DNA of 24,032 bases. Source: JBILVQ01 sp044370375. Its GTDB lineage: Bacteria > Bacteroidota > Bacteroidia > UBA4408. A program made the position numbers and the translations under genes. The notes beneath the pieces were generated by a model. It saw nothing but the letters and a program-made list of their open reading frames with translations. It was not told the origin of the DNA and made no database searches. This document shows positions 1 to 6,279 of the stretch, in pieces. Where the stretch lies: NCBI GenBank assembly GCA_044370375.1, contig JBILVQ010000017.1, positions 1 to 24,032 of the forward strand, written 5' to 3'. The first letter of the stretch is position 1; each line of letters begins with the position of its first letter.

Positions 1-603
1 ATGTGCAGAACCGATATTGGTGAATACACCAATGGTTGGGCGAATAATTTTTTCCAAACGCTTCATCTCTCCGGGACGCGATATCCCTGCCTCAAAAATT
101 CCAAGGGTATGTTGGGCTTCCATATTCCATACCGACAAGGCAACCCCTACCTGTGAATTAAAGCTTTTCGGACTCCTGACAATTTTATAATCCTGATTTA
201 ACAGCTGAGACAACCATTCTTTTACGATGGTTTTTCCGTTGCTGCCGGTGATGCCGAGCACCGGGTAAGAAAACAAACTTCTTTTATAGGCTGCCACCTG
301 TTGCATGGCTTCAAGTGTGTCTGCAACCTTAATGATGGCGAGACCCGTATCGCTAACATTAATCTCATCAGAAACCAAAAACATTTTTCCCCCTTTGGCA
401 ACAACTTCTCTGATAAAATGGTGACCATTAAAATGAGGGCCCTTCAAGGCCACAAACAAAGCATCCGGATTACCGAAAAAATTTCGGCTGTCGGTCATCA
501 ATTGTTTTATTTTCAAATGGGGATCACAGGGTCTGATTAATTGACCACCCGTTACTTCCAGCAATTGTTCTAATGAAATTTCTACCGAGGATATATCTTT
601 CAT
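1..603 (-). CDS. murF: MurF / alanine racemase-type bifunctional protein, N-terminal part (runs off left edge)
   Basis: The open frame reads 201 codons from ATG at 603 to the window edge without a stop, so only the N-terminal part is present. MurF adds D-Ala-D-Ala to UDP-MurNAc-tripeptide in the cytoplasm. Visible are the substrate-binding domain (TDSR near residue 37, LFVALKG 49-55) and the ATP P-loop GITGSNGKT at 117-125. The P-loop is followed by IVKEW instead of the TTKE usual in stand-alone MurF. That wording, together with RSPKSFNSQ and FEAGIS, is what I recall from the Bacteroidota fusion in which MurF is joined to a C-terminal alanine racemase. The racemase half lies outside the window, so the fusion is an inference. 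The gene starts 7 nt after the tdk stop, so the two probably form an operon. A separate murF begins at the right edge of the window. Confidence 0.85.
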   Translation of the reverse strand, partial: MKDISSVEISLEQLLEVTGGQLIRPCDPHLKIKQLMTDSRNFFGNPDALFVALKGPHFNGHHFIREVVAKGGKMFLVSDEINVSDTGLAIIKVADTLEAMQQVAAYKRSLFSYPVLGITGSNGKTIVKEWLSQLLNQDYKIVRSPKSFNSQVGVALSVWNMEAQHTLGIFEAGISRPGEMKRLEKIIRPTIGVFTNIGSAH

Positions 604-610
604 TGCACGC

Positions 611-1192
611 CTATCGATTGTCCTGCTCAGCTTGTGTTTCTCTGAAAAAACACTCCCTGCAAAGTGGTTCGTAACTATCGGTTTCTCCAAGCAAAACCAA
701 ATCTTTGCTCACGGTTTTCCGATGGCTGTGATTGGCCAATGCACCGCATTTGACGCAAACCGCATGCACCTTGGTTACATATTCGGCCACCGACATCAGG
801 GCCGGCATTGGGCCAAAAGGCAATCCCCTGAAATCCATATCGAGTCCGGCCACAATCACCCTAACCCCACGGTTGGCAAGGGTATTACACACTTCTACAA
901 TCTGATCATCAAAGAATTGGGCCTCATCAATGCCAACCACTTCAACACCATCGGCCATCAATAAAATGGAAAGGGAGTTGGGCAATGGCGTGGACTGTAT
1001 ACTGTTCGAATCATGCGATACCACCTCGGTTTCATGATATCTAGTATCAATACCCGGTTTAAAAATTTCTACCCTTTGTCTGGCAATCCGGGCACGTTTT
1101 AATCTTCTGATCAACTCCTCCGTTTTACCCGAAAACATGGAGCCACAGATTACTTCAATCCAGCCTTTTCTATGTTGATTCTCGAGGAACAT
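611..1192 (-). CDS. tdk: Thymidine kinase (type II, TK1-like)
   Basis: Thymidine kinase phosphorylates deoxythymidine with ATP in the cytosolic salvage pathway. The 193-residue protein has the family's normal length. It carries the P-loop GSMFSGKTEEL near residues 17-27, the DEAQFF magnesium-binding motif near 89-94, and a zinc-binding lasso region with a CVKC pair and a second CREC pair close to the C terminus. ATG at 1192 gives the expected N terminus just before the P-loop. The downstream murF-type gene begins 7 nt after its stop, so they are probably co-transcribed. I recall the same neighbour pair from other Bacteroidota. Assignment is firm. Confidence 0.95.
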   Translation of the reverse strand: MFLENQHRKGWIEVICGSMFSGKTEELIRRLKRARIARQRVEIFKPGIDTRYHETEVVSHDSNSIQSTPLPNSLSILLMADGVEVVGIDEAQFFDDQIVEVCNTLANRGVRVIVAGLDMDFRGLPFGPMPALMSVAEYVTKVHAVCVKCGALANHSHRKTVSKDLVLLGETDSYEPLCRECFFRETQAEQDNR

Positions 1193-1194
1193 AA

Positions 1195-1231
1195 TTTTTG
1201 TGTGAATGTCGGATAAAAATGCATAATTTTA
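1195..1231 (+). promoter_or_regulatory. Possible Bacteroidota-type promoter for the 1269 gene
   Basis: A TTTTTG element at 1195-1200 is followed after 23 nt by TAATTTTA at 1224-1231, which matches seven of eight positions of TANNTTTG. The spacer is at the long end of the range described for the phylum. Its position 37 nt upstream of the ATG is sensible, but AT-rich DNA produces such matches by chance. Confidence 0.3.
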
Positions 1232-1268
1232 CGACACAAATAAGAATTTAATCCCTAAGAGAAAAGAA

Positions 1269-1940
1269 ATGATGAATCAAGACAAAAAATCGATTTTGCA
1301 AGAAATTGAAGTCCTCATCAGAAGCATTAAAGTTCATTACGATAATTTGGAAAATGAAAGCAGGATTCCAACCATTGAATTGGAACTTATTACCTCGAAA
1401 ATAAGGAAACTGCACGAAAAATCCATTATTTACAATCATCTTCACTACCTTGAAGAGGAGCAAAATCAACTCCTGAAACGACTAAAACAAGAGGAAGATA
1501 AGGGCCCGAAAACTCCTCTGCAGGTTGAAATCAGCAGGTCAAATGCCGCCTCCCTTCCAACAACACCTCCAGTGGTTCAAGCCCCTGTTGTACCACCTTC
1601 TCCGCCACCTGTTCCTGAACCAAAGATCCATGAAACGCCTGCCCCTGCGCCTGCTCCAGCCCATCCTGCAGCCGTAGATTTGCCCTCAGAAGAAAAAAAA
1701 CCGGAACCTACTGTTTTTAAGAAAGACACCCATATCAACTTAGGATTGAACGACAGAATTTGGTTAACCAGGGAATTGTTTAATGGAAATGCCGAAGATT
1801 TAAACTTGGCCATCAATACGCTCAAAAATTCTTCATCAAGCGTTGAATTCAATCAGCATTTACAACAGTTAAAAGCAAAATTCAGTTGGAAAGACGATGA
1901 AGCTGAAGATGCCTTTAAAAGCCTTTTTTCAGGAAAGTAA
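1269..1940 (+). CDS. Conserved protein of unknown function: helical N-terminus, Pro/Ala linker, C-terminal domain
   Basis: I do not know a function for this 223-residue protein. Residues 1-77 are charged and helical with heptad-like hydrophobics, suggesting a coiled coil. Residues about 80-150 form a low-complexity linker rich in Pro, Ala and Glu (PPSPPP, alternating Pro-Ala). Residues about 158-220 form a compact domain starting INLGLNDRIWL and containing LFNGNAEDLN, a pattern I remember from uncharacterised Bacteroidota proteins. There is no signal peptide or membrane segment, so a cytoplasmic location is likely. The start is the first of two consecutive ATG codons, preceded by a purine-rich AAGAGAAAAG. 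It is divergent from tdk and convergent with the lipoprotein gene ending at 1977. Confidence 0.8.
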   Translation: MMNQDKKSILQEIEVLIRSIKVHYDNLENESRIPTIELELITSKIRKLHEKSIIYNHLHYLEEEQNQLLKRLKQEEDKGPKTPLQVEISRSNAASLPTTPPVVQAPVVPPSPPPVPEPKIHETPAPAPAPAHPAAVDLPSEEKKPEPTVFKKDTHINLGLNDRIWLTRELFNGNAEDLNLAINTLKNSSSSVEFNQHLQQLKAKFSWKDDEAEDAFKSLFSGK

Positions 1941-1976
1941 TTGATTTAAATCGGCTGATTTCGCATCAAAAGAAAC

Positions 1977-2243
1977 TTAATTGCACTCTAAGCAATCCTT
2001 CACCTTTTCGAAGCGGATATCTTTGTTGACCAAATTTCCATTGATCTGGTAATTAGGGTTTTCTAAATACCGGTCAAATTGGGCTTTGCTCATGCATCCG
2101 ATTCTGTACTCTGCTGCAAAGCCTTTAATTTTTCCGTAAACACAACCCTTTAATTCTTCGTCTCTTTTTTCCTTGTCGCAAGCGCTGAACAAGAAAAAAG
2201 AGCAAAGAGAAAGAGCAAATATTGAAATTTTGAACGTTTTCAT
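1977..2243 (-). CDS. Small cysteine-rich lipoprotein, unknown function
   Basis: The 88-residue reading frame from ATG at 2243 begins with a lipoprotein signal: two Lys, a hydrophobic core, and LFSAC with lipidated Cys22. The mature part holds four cysteines (34, 50, 84, 87), the last two as CLEC at the C terminus, which could form two disulfides in the periplasm. The residues after Cys22 (DKEKRDEE) are rich in acidic and basic residues, which could act as a surface-export signal of the kind described for Bacteroidota lipoproteins; this is inference. The frame stays open upstream to 2423, but that extension overlaps the SDR gene and lies before the signal peptide, so I start at 2243. It sits 22 nt downstream of the SDR stop and may share its transcript. 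Family unknown to me. Confidence 0.75.
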   Translation of the reverse strand: MKTFKISIFALSLCSFFLFSACDKEKRDEELKGCVYGKIKGFAAEYRIGCMSKAQFDRYLENPNYQINGNLVNKDIRFEKVKDCLECN

Positions 2244-2265
2244 CTCAGCTAAAGTACAATTTTTT

Positions 2266-3054
2266 TTACAAACAAGAGGTACGTCCCCCATCCACCGGCA
2301 CATTGATCCCGTTAATATAGCCTGCCAAACCTGATGCCAAAAAGGCCACTGCTGCTGCAACCTCCCATGGTTGTGCAAAACGCCCGGCAGGTATTTCATG
2401 CAACATTTCCTGCTCCAATTCATGAATGCTTTTCCCGGTTTTGAGGGATTTTGCCTCTATCAAACCACTCAATCGGCCGGTTGCCGTTGCACCCGGTAGA
2501 ACATTATTAACGGTTATACCAAAGGGAGCAAGTTCAACACTCAGCGTTTTCGACCAGTTGGCTACCGCAGCCCGAATGGTATTGGAAACACCCAACCCTT
2601 TTAATGGCTGCTTTACCGATGTGCTGATAATATTAATAATTCGACCAAAGCCTTCTTTCTTCATCAAAGGAACCAGTGCAGTGGTTAACAGATGATTGCA
2701 AATTAAATGCTGATTAAAAGTATTCCTGAATTCATCAATTCCGGCCTGTACAATGGGTCCCCCGGCCGGGCCTCCGGTATTATTCACCAAAATATGATAC
2801 ACCAACCCAGATTGCAAGTGTTCTGTAAGAATTTCCTTCAAAGCAGAAGGATCATTAAAATCAGCCACCAAAAAACCATGTTGGGCCGAAGCAACCACCG
2901 GTAATTCTCCCAAACACTTTATTAAAGCCTCTTTGTTTCTAGCCAACAAAGTTACCGACACCCCCTCTTCAGCAAGCGCTAAAGCTGAAGACCATCCGAT
3001 TCCTTGTGTGCTGCCTGCAACAAGGGCACGCTTACCTTCTAACTGATATTTCAT
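2266..3054 (-). CDS. SDR-family protein with non-canonical catalytic residues
   Basis: The 262-residue protein has the Rossmann fold of short-chain dehydrogenases: the nucleotide motif GSTQGIG at 14-20 (Gly-rich TGxxxGxG type), NNTGG near 91-95, a Ser at 144, and PFGITVNNVLPG after the active site. The usual YxxxK is absent: Ser157 stands at the Tyr position and Arg161 at the Lys position. Similar deviant sequences are grouped as BKR-like SDRs, annotated loosely as 3-oxoacyl-ACP reductase, so the name should not be taken as the activity. I chose ATG 3054 over 3078 because the longer start falls inside the apparent promoter and adds a Lys-rich tail. It is divergent from nbaC and ACMSD, which suggests a link to that pathway. 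Confidence 0.85.
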   Translation of the reverse strand: MKYQLEGKRALVAGSTQGIGWSSALALAEEGVSVTLLARNKEALIKCLGELPVVASAQHGFLVADFNDPSALKEILTEHLQSGLVYHILVNNTGGPAGGPIVQAGIDEFRNTFNQHLICNHLLTTALVPLMKKEGFGRIINIISTSVKQPLKGLGVSNTIRAAVANWSKTLSVELAPFGITVNNVLPGATATGRLSGLIEAKSLKTGKSIHELEQEMLHEIPAGRFAQPWEVAAAVAFLASGLAGYINGINVPVDGGRTSCL

Positions 3055-3065
3055 TTTTTCTTTTT

Positions 3066-3093
3066 TTTGGAACCACATAATTATTTAATTTTA
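3066..3093 (+). promoter_or_regulatory. Putative promoter for nbaC-ACMSD
   Basis: TTTG at 3066-3069 and TAATTTTA at 3086-3093 are separated by 16 nt, slightly short for the phylum consensus. The -7-like box lies 17 nt before the nbaC ATG. The match is imperfect (the final G is A), so this is tentative. Confidence 0.3.
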
Positions 3094-3106
3094 TCCGAAA
3101 TCACAA
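3076..3106 (-). promoter_or_regulatory. Putative promoter for the SDR/lipoprotein unit
   Basis: On the minus strand TTG (3106-3104) is followed after 20 nt by TAATTATG (3083-3076), a seven-of-eight match to TANNTTTG. It predicts a start of transcription near 3070, giving a short leader before the ATG at 3054. It overlaps the putative nbaC promoter on the other strand. Confidence 0.4.
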
Positions 3107-3110
3107 TTCT

Positions 3111-3635
3111 ATGTCAGCACAACGACCTTTTAATTTTAAAAAATGGATTGACGAAAACCGCCATTTACTCAAACCACCGGTAGGAAACAAGGTGGTTTTT
3201 GAAAACACAGAGTTTATTATCATGGTTGTTGGCGGACCTAATTCCAGAAAAGATTATCACTACAACGAAAGCGAAGAGTTCTTTTATCAACTTGAAGGTG
3301 ATATTGTAGTAACCATTCAGGAAAATGGAAATGCTGTGCAAGTCCCCATCCGAGAAGGCGATATTTTCTTATTGCCTCCTAAAGTTCCACACAATCCGGC
3401 CAGAGGAGAAAATACCATTGGATTGGTGATTGAAAGAAAAAGAAGAGCCGATGAAAAAGACGGACTGCTTTGGTTTTGCGAAAAATGCAATCACCCGCTT
3501 TATGAAAGATATTTCAAACTAGAAAATATCATGTCGCAATTTCAAGAAACCTTTAAAATTTTTTATGAAGATAAAAACCTCTGCACTTGCAAAAAATGCG
3601 GGCATATCATGGAACCACCTTCCTCCTATAAGTAA
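3111..3635 (+). CDS. nbaC: 3-hydroxyanthranilate 3,4-dioxygenase
   Basis: This cytosolic Fe(II) dioxygenase opens the ring of 3-hydroxyanthranilate to 2-amino-3-carboxymuconate semialdehyde (ACMS). The protein is 174 residues, the length of the bacterial enzyme. The cupin iron ligands are His50, Glu56 and His94; the substrate-binding residues Arg46, Arg98 and Glu108 are all present. The C-terminal rubredoxin-like metal site is seen as C123xxC126 and C160xxC163, as in the bacterial form and unlike animal enzymes. The next gene, 9 nt downstream, encodes the decarboxylase that consumes its unstable product, so the pair forms two consecutive steps. No kynureninase or kynurenine monooxygenase gene is in the window. 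Confidence 0.95.
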   Translation: MSAQRPFNFKKWIDENRHLLKPPVGNKVVFENTEFIIMVVGGPNSRKDYHYNESEEFFYQLEGDIVVTIQENGNAVQVPIREGDIFLLPPKVPHNPARGENTIGLVIERKRRADEKDGLLWFCEKCNHPLYERYFKLENIMSQFQETFKIFYEDKNLCTCKKCGHIMEPPSSYK

Positions 3636-3644
3636 AAATTACGG

Positions 3645-4655
3645 ATGCTGACCATTGATATCCATACCCACATTCTTCCTGAAAACATTCCGGGCTGGAA
3701 AAACAAATTCGGCTACGGAGGATTTGTAACCCTTGAACATCACAAGCCCTGTTGCGCCAAAATGATGCTCGATACCGGCAAATTCTTTCGCGAAATTGAA
3801 AGCAACTGCTGGGACCCGCAGCAACGCATCAAAGAATGCAACCACCATCAGGTGCAAGTACAGGTGCTCTCTACCGTTCCGGTCATGTTCAACTATTGGG
3901 CACAAGCAAAAGATTGCCTCGAAATTTCGGCCTTCCTTAATGATCACATTGCCGGCATTGTTCACCAGTTTCCAAAAAGATTTATTGGCCTGGGGACAGT
4001 TCCAATGCAAAACGCTTCGCTTGCTATCAAAGAACTTGCGCGATGCAAAAGCATTGGATTGAAAGGGGTTCAAATTGGCAGCAATGTCAATCAGCAAAAT
4101 TTAGGCGACCCCGTATTTCAGGATTTTTTTGCCGCCTGCGTTGAATATGATATGGCCGTTTTTGTACACCCTTGGGAAATGATGGGCCAAGAACACATGC
4201 AGGAATACTGGCTTCCGTGGTTGGTAGGAATGCCTGCCGAAACATCAAGGGCTATTTGCTCTTTAATTTTTTCGGGAACGCTCGAAAAATTTCCCAACTT
4301 AAAACTTGCCTTCGCACATGGTGGCGGTTCATTCCCGGCTACCTTGGGCAGAATAGGTCATGGCTTTGATTGCCGGCCAGATTTGGTGGCAAAGGATAAT
4401 CCATTTCATCCTGCCCATTACCTCGGTAAATTCTGGTTCGACAGCCTTGTGCATGACACACGGATGTTGCAGTACCTGGTTGATTTAGCCGGACCCTCAA
4501 GAGTTGCACTGGGTAGCGACTACCCCTTCCCGCTGGGCGAAAATATTCCCGGAGAATTAATCAAAAATATGCCCTGGGACGAAGCCACCAAAAACCTATT
4601 GTTACATGGTGCTGCCTTGGAGTGGTTAGGCCTTGAAAAGGAAAACTTTATTTAG
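3645..4655 (+). CDS. nbaD: 2-amino-3-carboxymuconate-6-semialdehyde decarboxylase (ACMSD)
   Basis: ACMSD removes CO2 from ACMS and so diverts the 3-hydroxyanthranilate product from quinolinate toward 2-aminomuconate semialdehyde and catabolism. It belongs to the amidohydrolase superfamily with a TIM barrel. The zinc ligands are visible: HTH at His7 and His9, His175 in FVHPWEMMG, His225 in FAHGGG, and Asp292 in GSDYPF. Arg49 and Arg236 lie where the substrate-binding arginines are expected. The length of 336 residues is normal. It follows nbaC by 9 nt. Its TAG stop is in the same frame as the downstream channel gene with no further stop between them. Confidence 0.93.
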   Translation: MLTIDIHTHILPENIPGWKNKFGYGGFVTLEHHKPCCAKMMLDTGKFFREIESNCWDPQQRIKECNHHQVQVQVLSTVPVMFNYWAQAKDCLEISAFLNDHIAGIVHQFPKRFIGLGTVPMQNASLAIKELARCKSIGLKGVQIGSNVNQQNLGDPVFQDFFAACVEYDMAVFVHPWEMMGQEHMQEYWLPWLVGMPAETSRAICSLIFSGTLEKFPNLKLAFAHGGGSFPATLGRIGHGFDCRPDLVAKDNPFHPAHYLGKFWFDSLVHDTRMLQYLVDLAGPSRVALGSDYPFPLGENIPGELIKNMPWDEATKNLLLHGAALEWLGLEKENFI

Positions 4656-4673
4656 CCCATCAAAAATATTTCA

Positions 4674-5636
4674 TTGGAAAAGAAAAATTCCTCCTTCAAC
4701 AAACCATCCAAAAAAGAAAACTCCAAAGAAATCGGATTTGGAAACAGTGCGGGCGGTAGCTTTCGAATGTTGAACAAAGACGGCTCCTTCAATTTAAGAA
4801 GAAGCGGATATTCTTTTTGGAAAAACCTAAATCTGTTTCATTTTTTGGTAGATATGAAATGGGGAAGATTTATTACCCTGATTTTTCTAGCTTATCTTTT
4901 GGTCAATGTGCTATTTGCTATCCTTTATTACGCTATCGGCATTGAGCACCTTGCCGGTGTGGAAGGAAACACCTCGCTGGAAAAATTTTGGGAAGCCTTC
5001 TTTTTTTCAGCACAAAGTTTAACCACCGTTGGTTACGGAAGAATCAGTCCTGTTGGATTTATCACAAGTTTCATTGCTTCGGTGGAAGCCATGATCGGTT
5101 TGTTAGGCTTTGCTATCATTACCGGTTTGTTGTATGGAAAATTTTCAAAGGCCGATGCAAAAATTTTGTTTTCTGAAAAAGCCATCATTGCTCCCTATAA
5201 AAATATCAATGCCTTTGAATTCAGAATCGCTAATCAAAGAGTAAACCAATTACTAGAAGTTGAAGTACAAGTATTAATGGCCAGAAATGTGATGACCAAC
5301 GGCAAATTGCAGCGGTCTTTTTTACCGCTAAAATTAGAAACCACTAAAATTAATTTCTTTCCACTGCCTTGGACCATTGTTCACCCCATTGATGAAGAAA
5401 GCCCGATTTATAATGTGAATGAAAAAGAAATGAATGAATCGGAGGCAGAGTTTATTATTCTGGTAAAAGCTTTTGATGACACTTTTTCACAAAATGTTTT
5501 CAGGCGATATTCTTATAAATTTGATGAAATTGCCTGGGGATATAAATTCAATATCATTTTTAAGGCAGAGTCTGATGGCGTTATTAATTTGCAGATCAAT
5601 CGCTTTCATGAAATTGAAAAAGTAGCCCTCAATTAA
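4674..5636 (+). CDS. Inward-rectifier-type potassium channel (KirBac-like)
   Basis: A 320-residue inner-membrane K+ channel subunit, probably tetrameric. The N-terminal region holds the conserved NKDGSFNLRRSG slide-helix approach (34-45). TM1 is about 65-88, a pore helix runs about 104-117, the selectivity filter TVGYG is at 118-122, and TM2 is about 129-154 with a Gly-rich hinge. Residues 165-320 form the cytoplasmic immunoglobulin-like Kir domain. No ATG lies before residue 32, and starting there would cut the conserved N terminus. I therefore take TTG at 4674, 18 nt after the ACMSD stop and in the same frame. It is probably translated from the nbaC transcript. Its role beside kynurenine genes is unknown. 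It converges on the gene ending at 5642 with only 5 nt between them. Confidence 0.9.
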   Translation: MEKKNSSFNKPSKKENSKEIGFGNSAGGSFRMLNKDGSFNLRRSGYSFWKNLNLFHFLVDMKWGRFITLIFLAYLLVNVLFAILYYAIGIEHLAGVEGNTSLEKFWEAFFFSAQSLTTVGYGRISPVGFITSFIASVEAMIGLLGFAIITGLLYGKFSKADAKILFSEKAIIAPYKNINAFEFRIANQRVNQLLEVEVQVLMARNVMTNGKLQRSFLPLKLETTKINFFPLPWTIVHPIDEESPIYNVNEKEMNESEAEFIILVKAFDDTFSQNVFRRYSYKFDEIAWGYKFNIIFKAESDGVINLQINRFHEIEKVALN

Positions 5637-5641
5637 TTTCT

Positions 5642-6220
5642 TTAATCGGCATTGATTCTTCCACGATAAGCCCCCGACAGAAAGAAATCAATTCTAACGC
5701 CTGCCATGGGCATCACTTGATTGTATTCAAAAAACAAACTGGCACCTGCCCCTACATCATAATACAATTTTCTAAAAAACTGAGCCTCGGCATAGGCTCC
5801 CCATAATCCAAATCCTGTTACAGGATCCGTCTGTCCAAAGGCTCTCGAAACACAAGCGTAAAAGGCCACATTCAGGGCCTTGGTCTCTCTTCTGATGCCA
5901 TAACCAACATGTAAATCATTCAAAATCCGATCGTAATTATAGCCAAACAAGCCTAAAACATTCGATCGAAAATACCCTGCTTTAAAATTATGTCGCTTGA
6001 TGTGGAAGTGATAGCCCACCTGCATTGGCACATGATAATTCACTTCCTTTATTTCCCTCGAAAATCCACTGCCAAAACTCACATAATTGTTGTAAATTTT
6101 AAACCGGTTGCCTCTGATATTTCGCTCCAGTTTAAGTTCATCCTTCTTCTGTTTCTCCTGCGCTTGAAGGAAAAAAGAATTCAGCAAACAAGTAAAAATA
6201 ACAACAAAAAAAACCTTCAA
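5642..6220 (-). CDS. Secreted, probable outer-membrane beta-barrel-like protein, unknown function
   Basis: The 192-residue product starts with a signal peptide (Lys at position 2, hydrophobic core, cleavage after LQAQ near residue 21). The mature part alternates hydrophobic and polar residues with many aromatic and Gly positions (for example VSFGSGFS, GYHFHI, AGVRIDFFLSG), as in small outer-membrane barrels or barrel-like periplasmic proteins. I do not recognise a family. The start is TTG at 6220: an in-frame TAA lies 9-12 nt upstream and no ATG precedes the signal peptide; AAGAG just upstream can serve as a ribosome binding site. The fumC terminator lies between it and fumC, so it probably needs its own promoter, which I could not identify with confidence. 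Confidence 0.75.
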   Translation of the reverse strand: MKVFFVVIFTCLLNSFFLQAQEKQKKDELKLERNIRGNRFKIYNNYVSFGSGFSREIKEVNYHVPMQVGYHFHIKRHNFKAGYFRSNVLGLFGYNYDRILNDLHVGYGIRRETKALNVAFYACVSRAFGQTDPVTGFGLWGAYAEAQFFRKLYYDVGAGASLFFEYNQVMPMAGVRIDFFLSGAYRGRINAD

Positions 6221-6245
6221 ATTATTCTCTTATTCAAATTAAACG

Positions 6246-6278
6246 TAAAAAGGCAACCGTTGAAGGCTGCCTCTTTTT
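6246..6278 (-). terminator. Rho-independent terminator after fumC
   Basis: An 8-bp stem with one G-T wobble (arms 6251-6258 and 6265-6272, 6-nt loop) begins 7 nt after the fumC stop. On the minus strand it is followed by a run of T (TTTTT). AT-rich flanks on the other side could give weak activity in the opposite direction. Confidence 0.8.
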
Positions 6279-6279
6279 A

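Noticed and set aside
632..964. 110-residue open frame opposite tdk
   Set aside because: Antisense shadow of a firmly identified gene, with no start signal or recognisable domain.
1610..1680. Short Pro-Ala-coding repeats in the 1269 gene as a DNA repeat or CRISPR-like array
   Set aside because: The units are irregular, few and in frame; they are explained by a low-complexity protein linker.
1977..2423. 148-residue version of the lipoprotein starting at 2423
   Set aside because: The first 60 residues overlap the SDR gene antisense-free but out of frame, and the lipoprotein signal peptide starts only at 2243.
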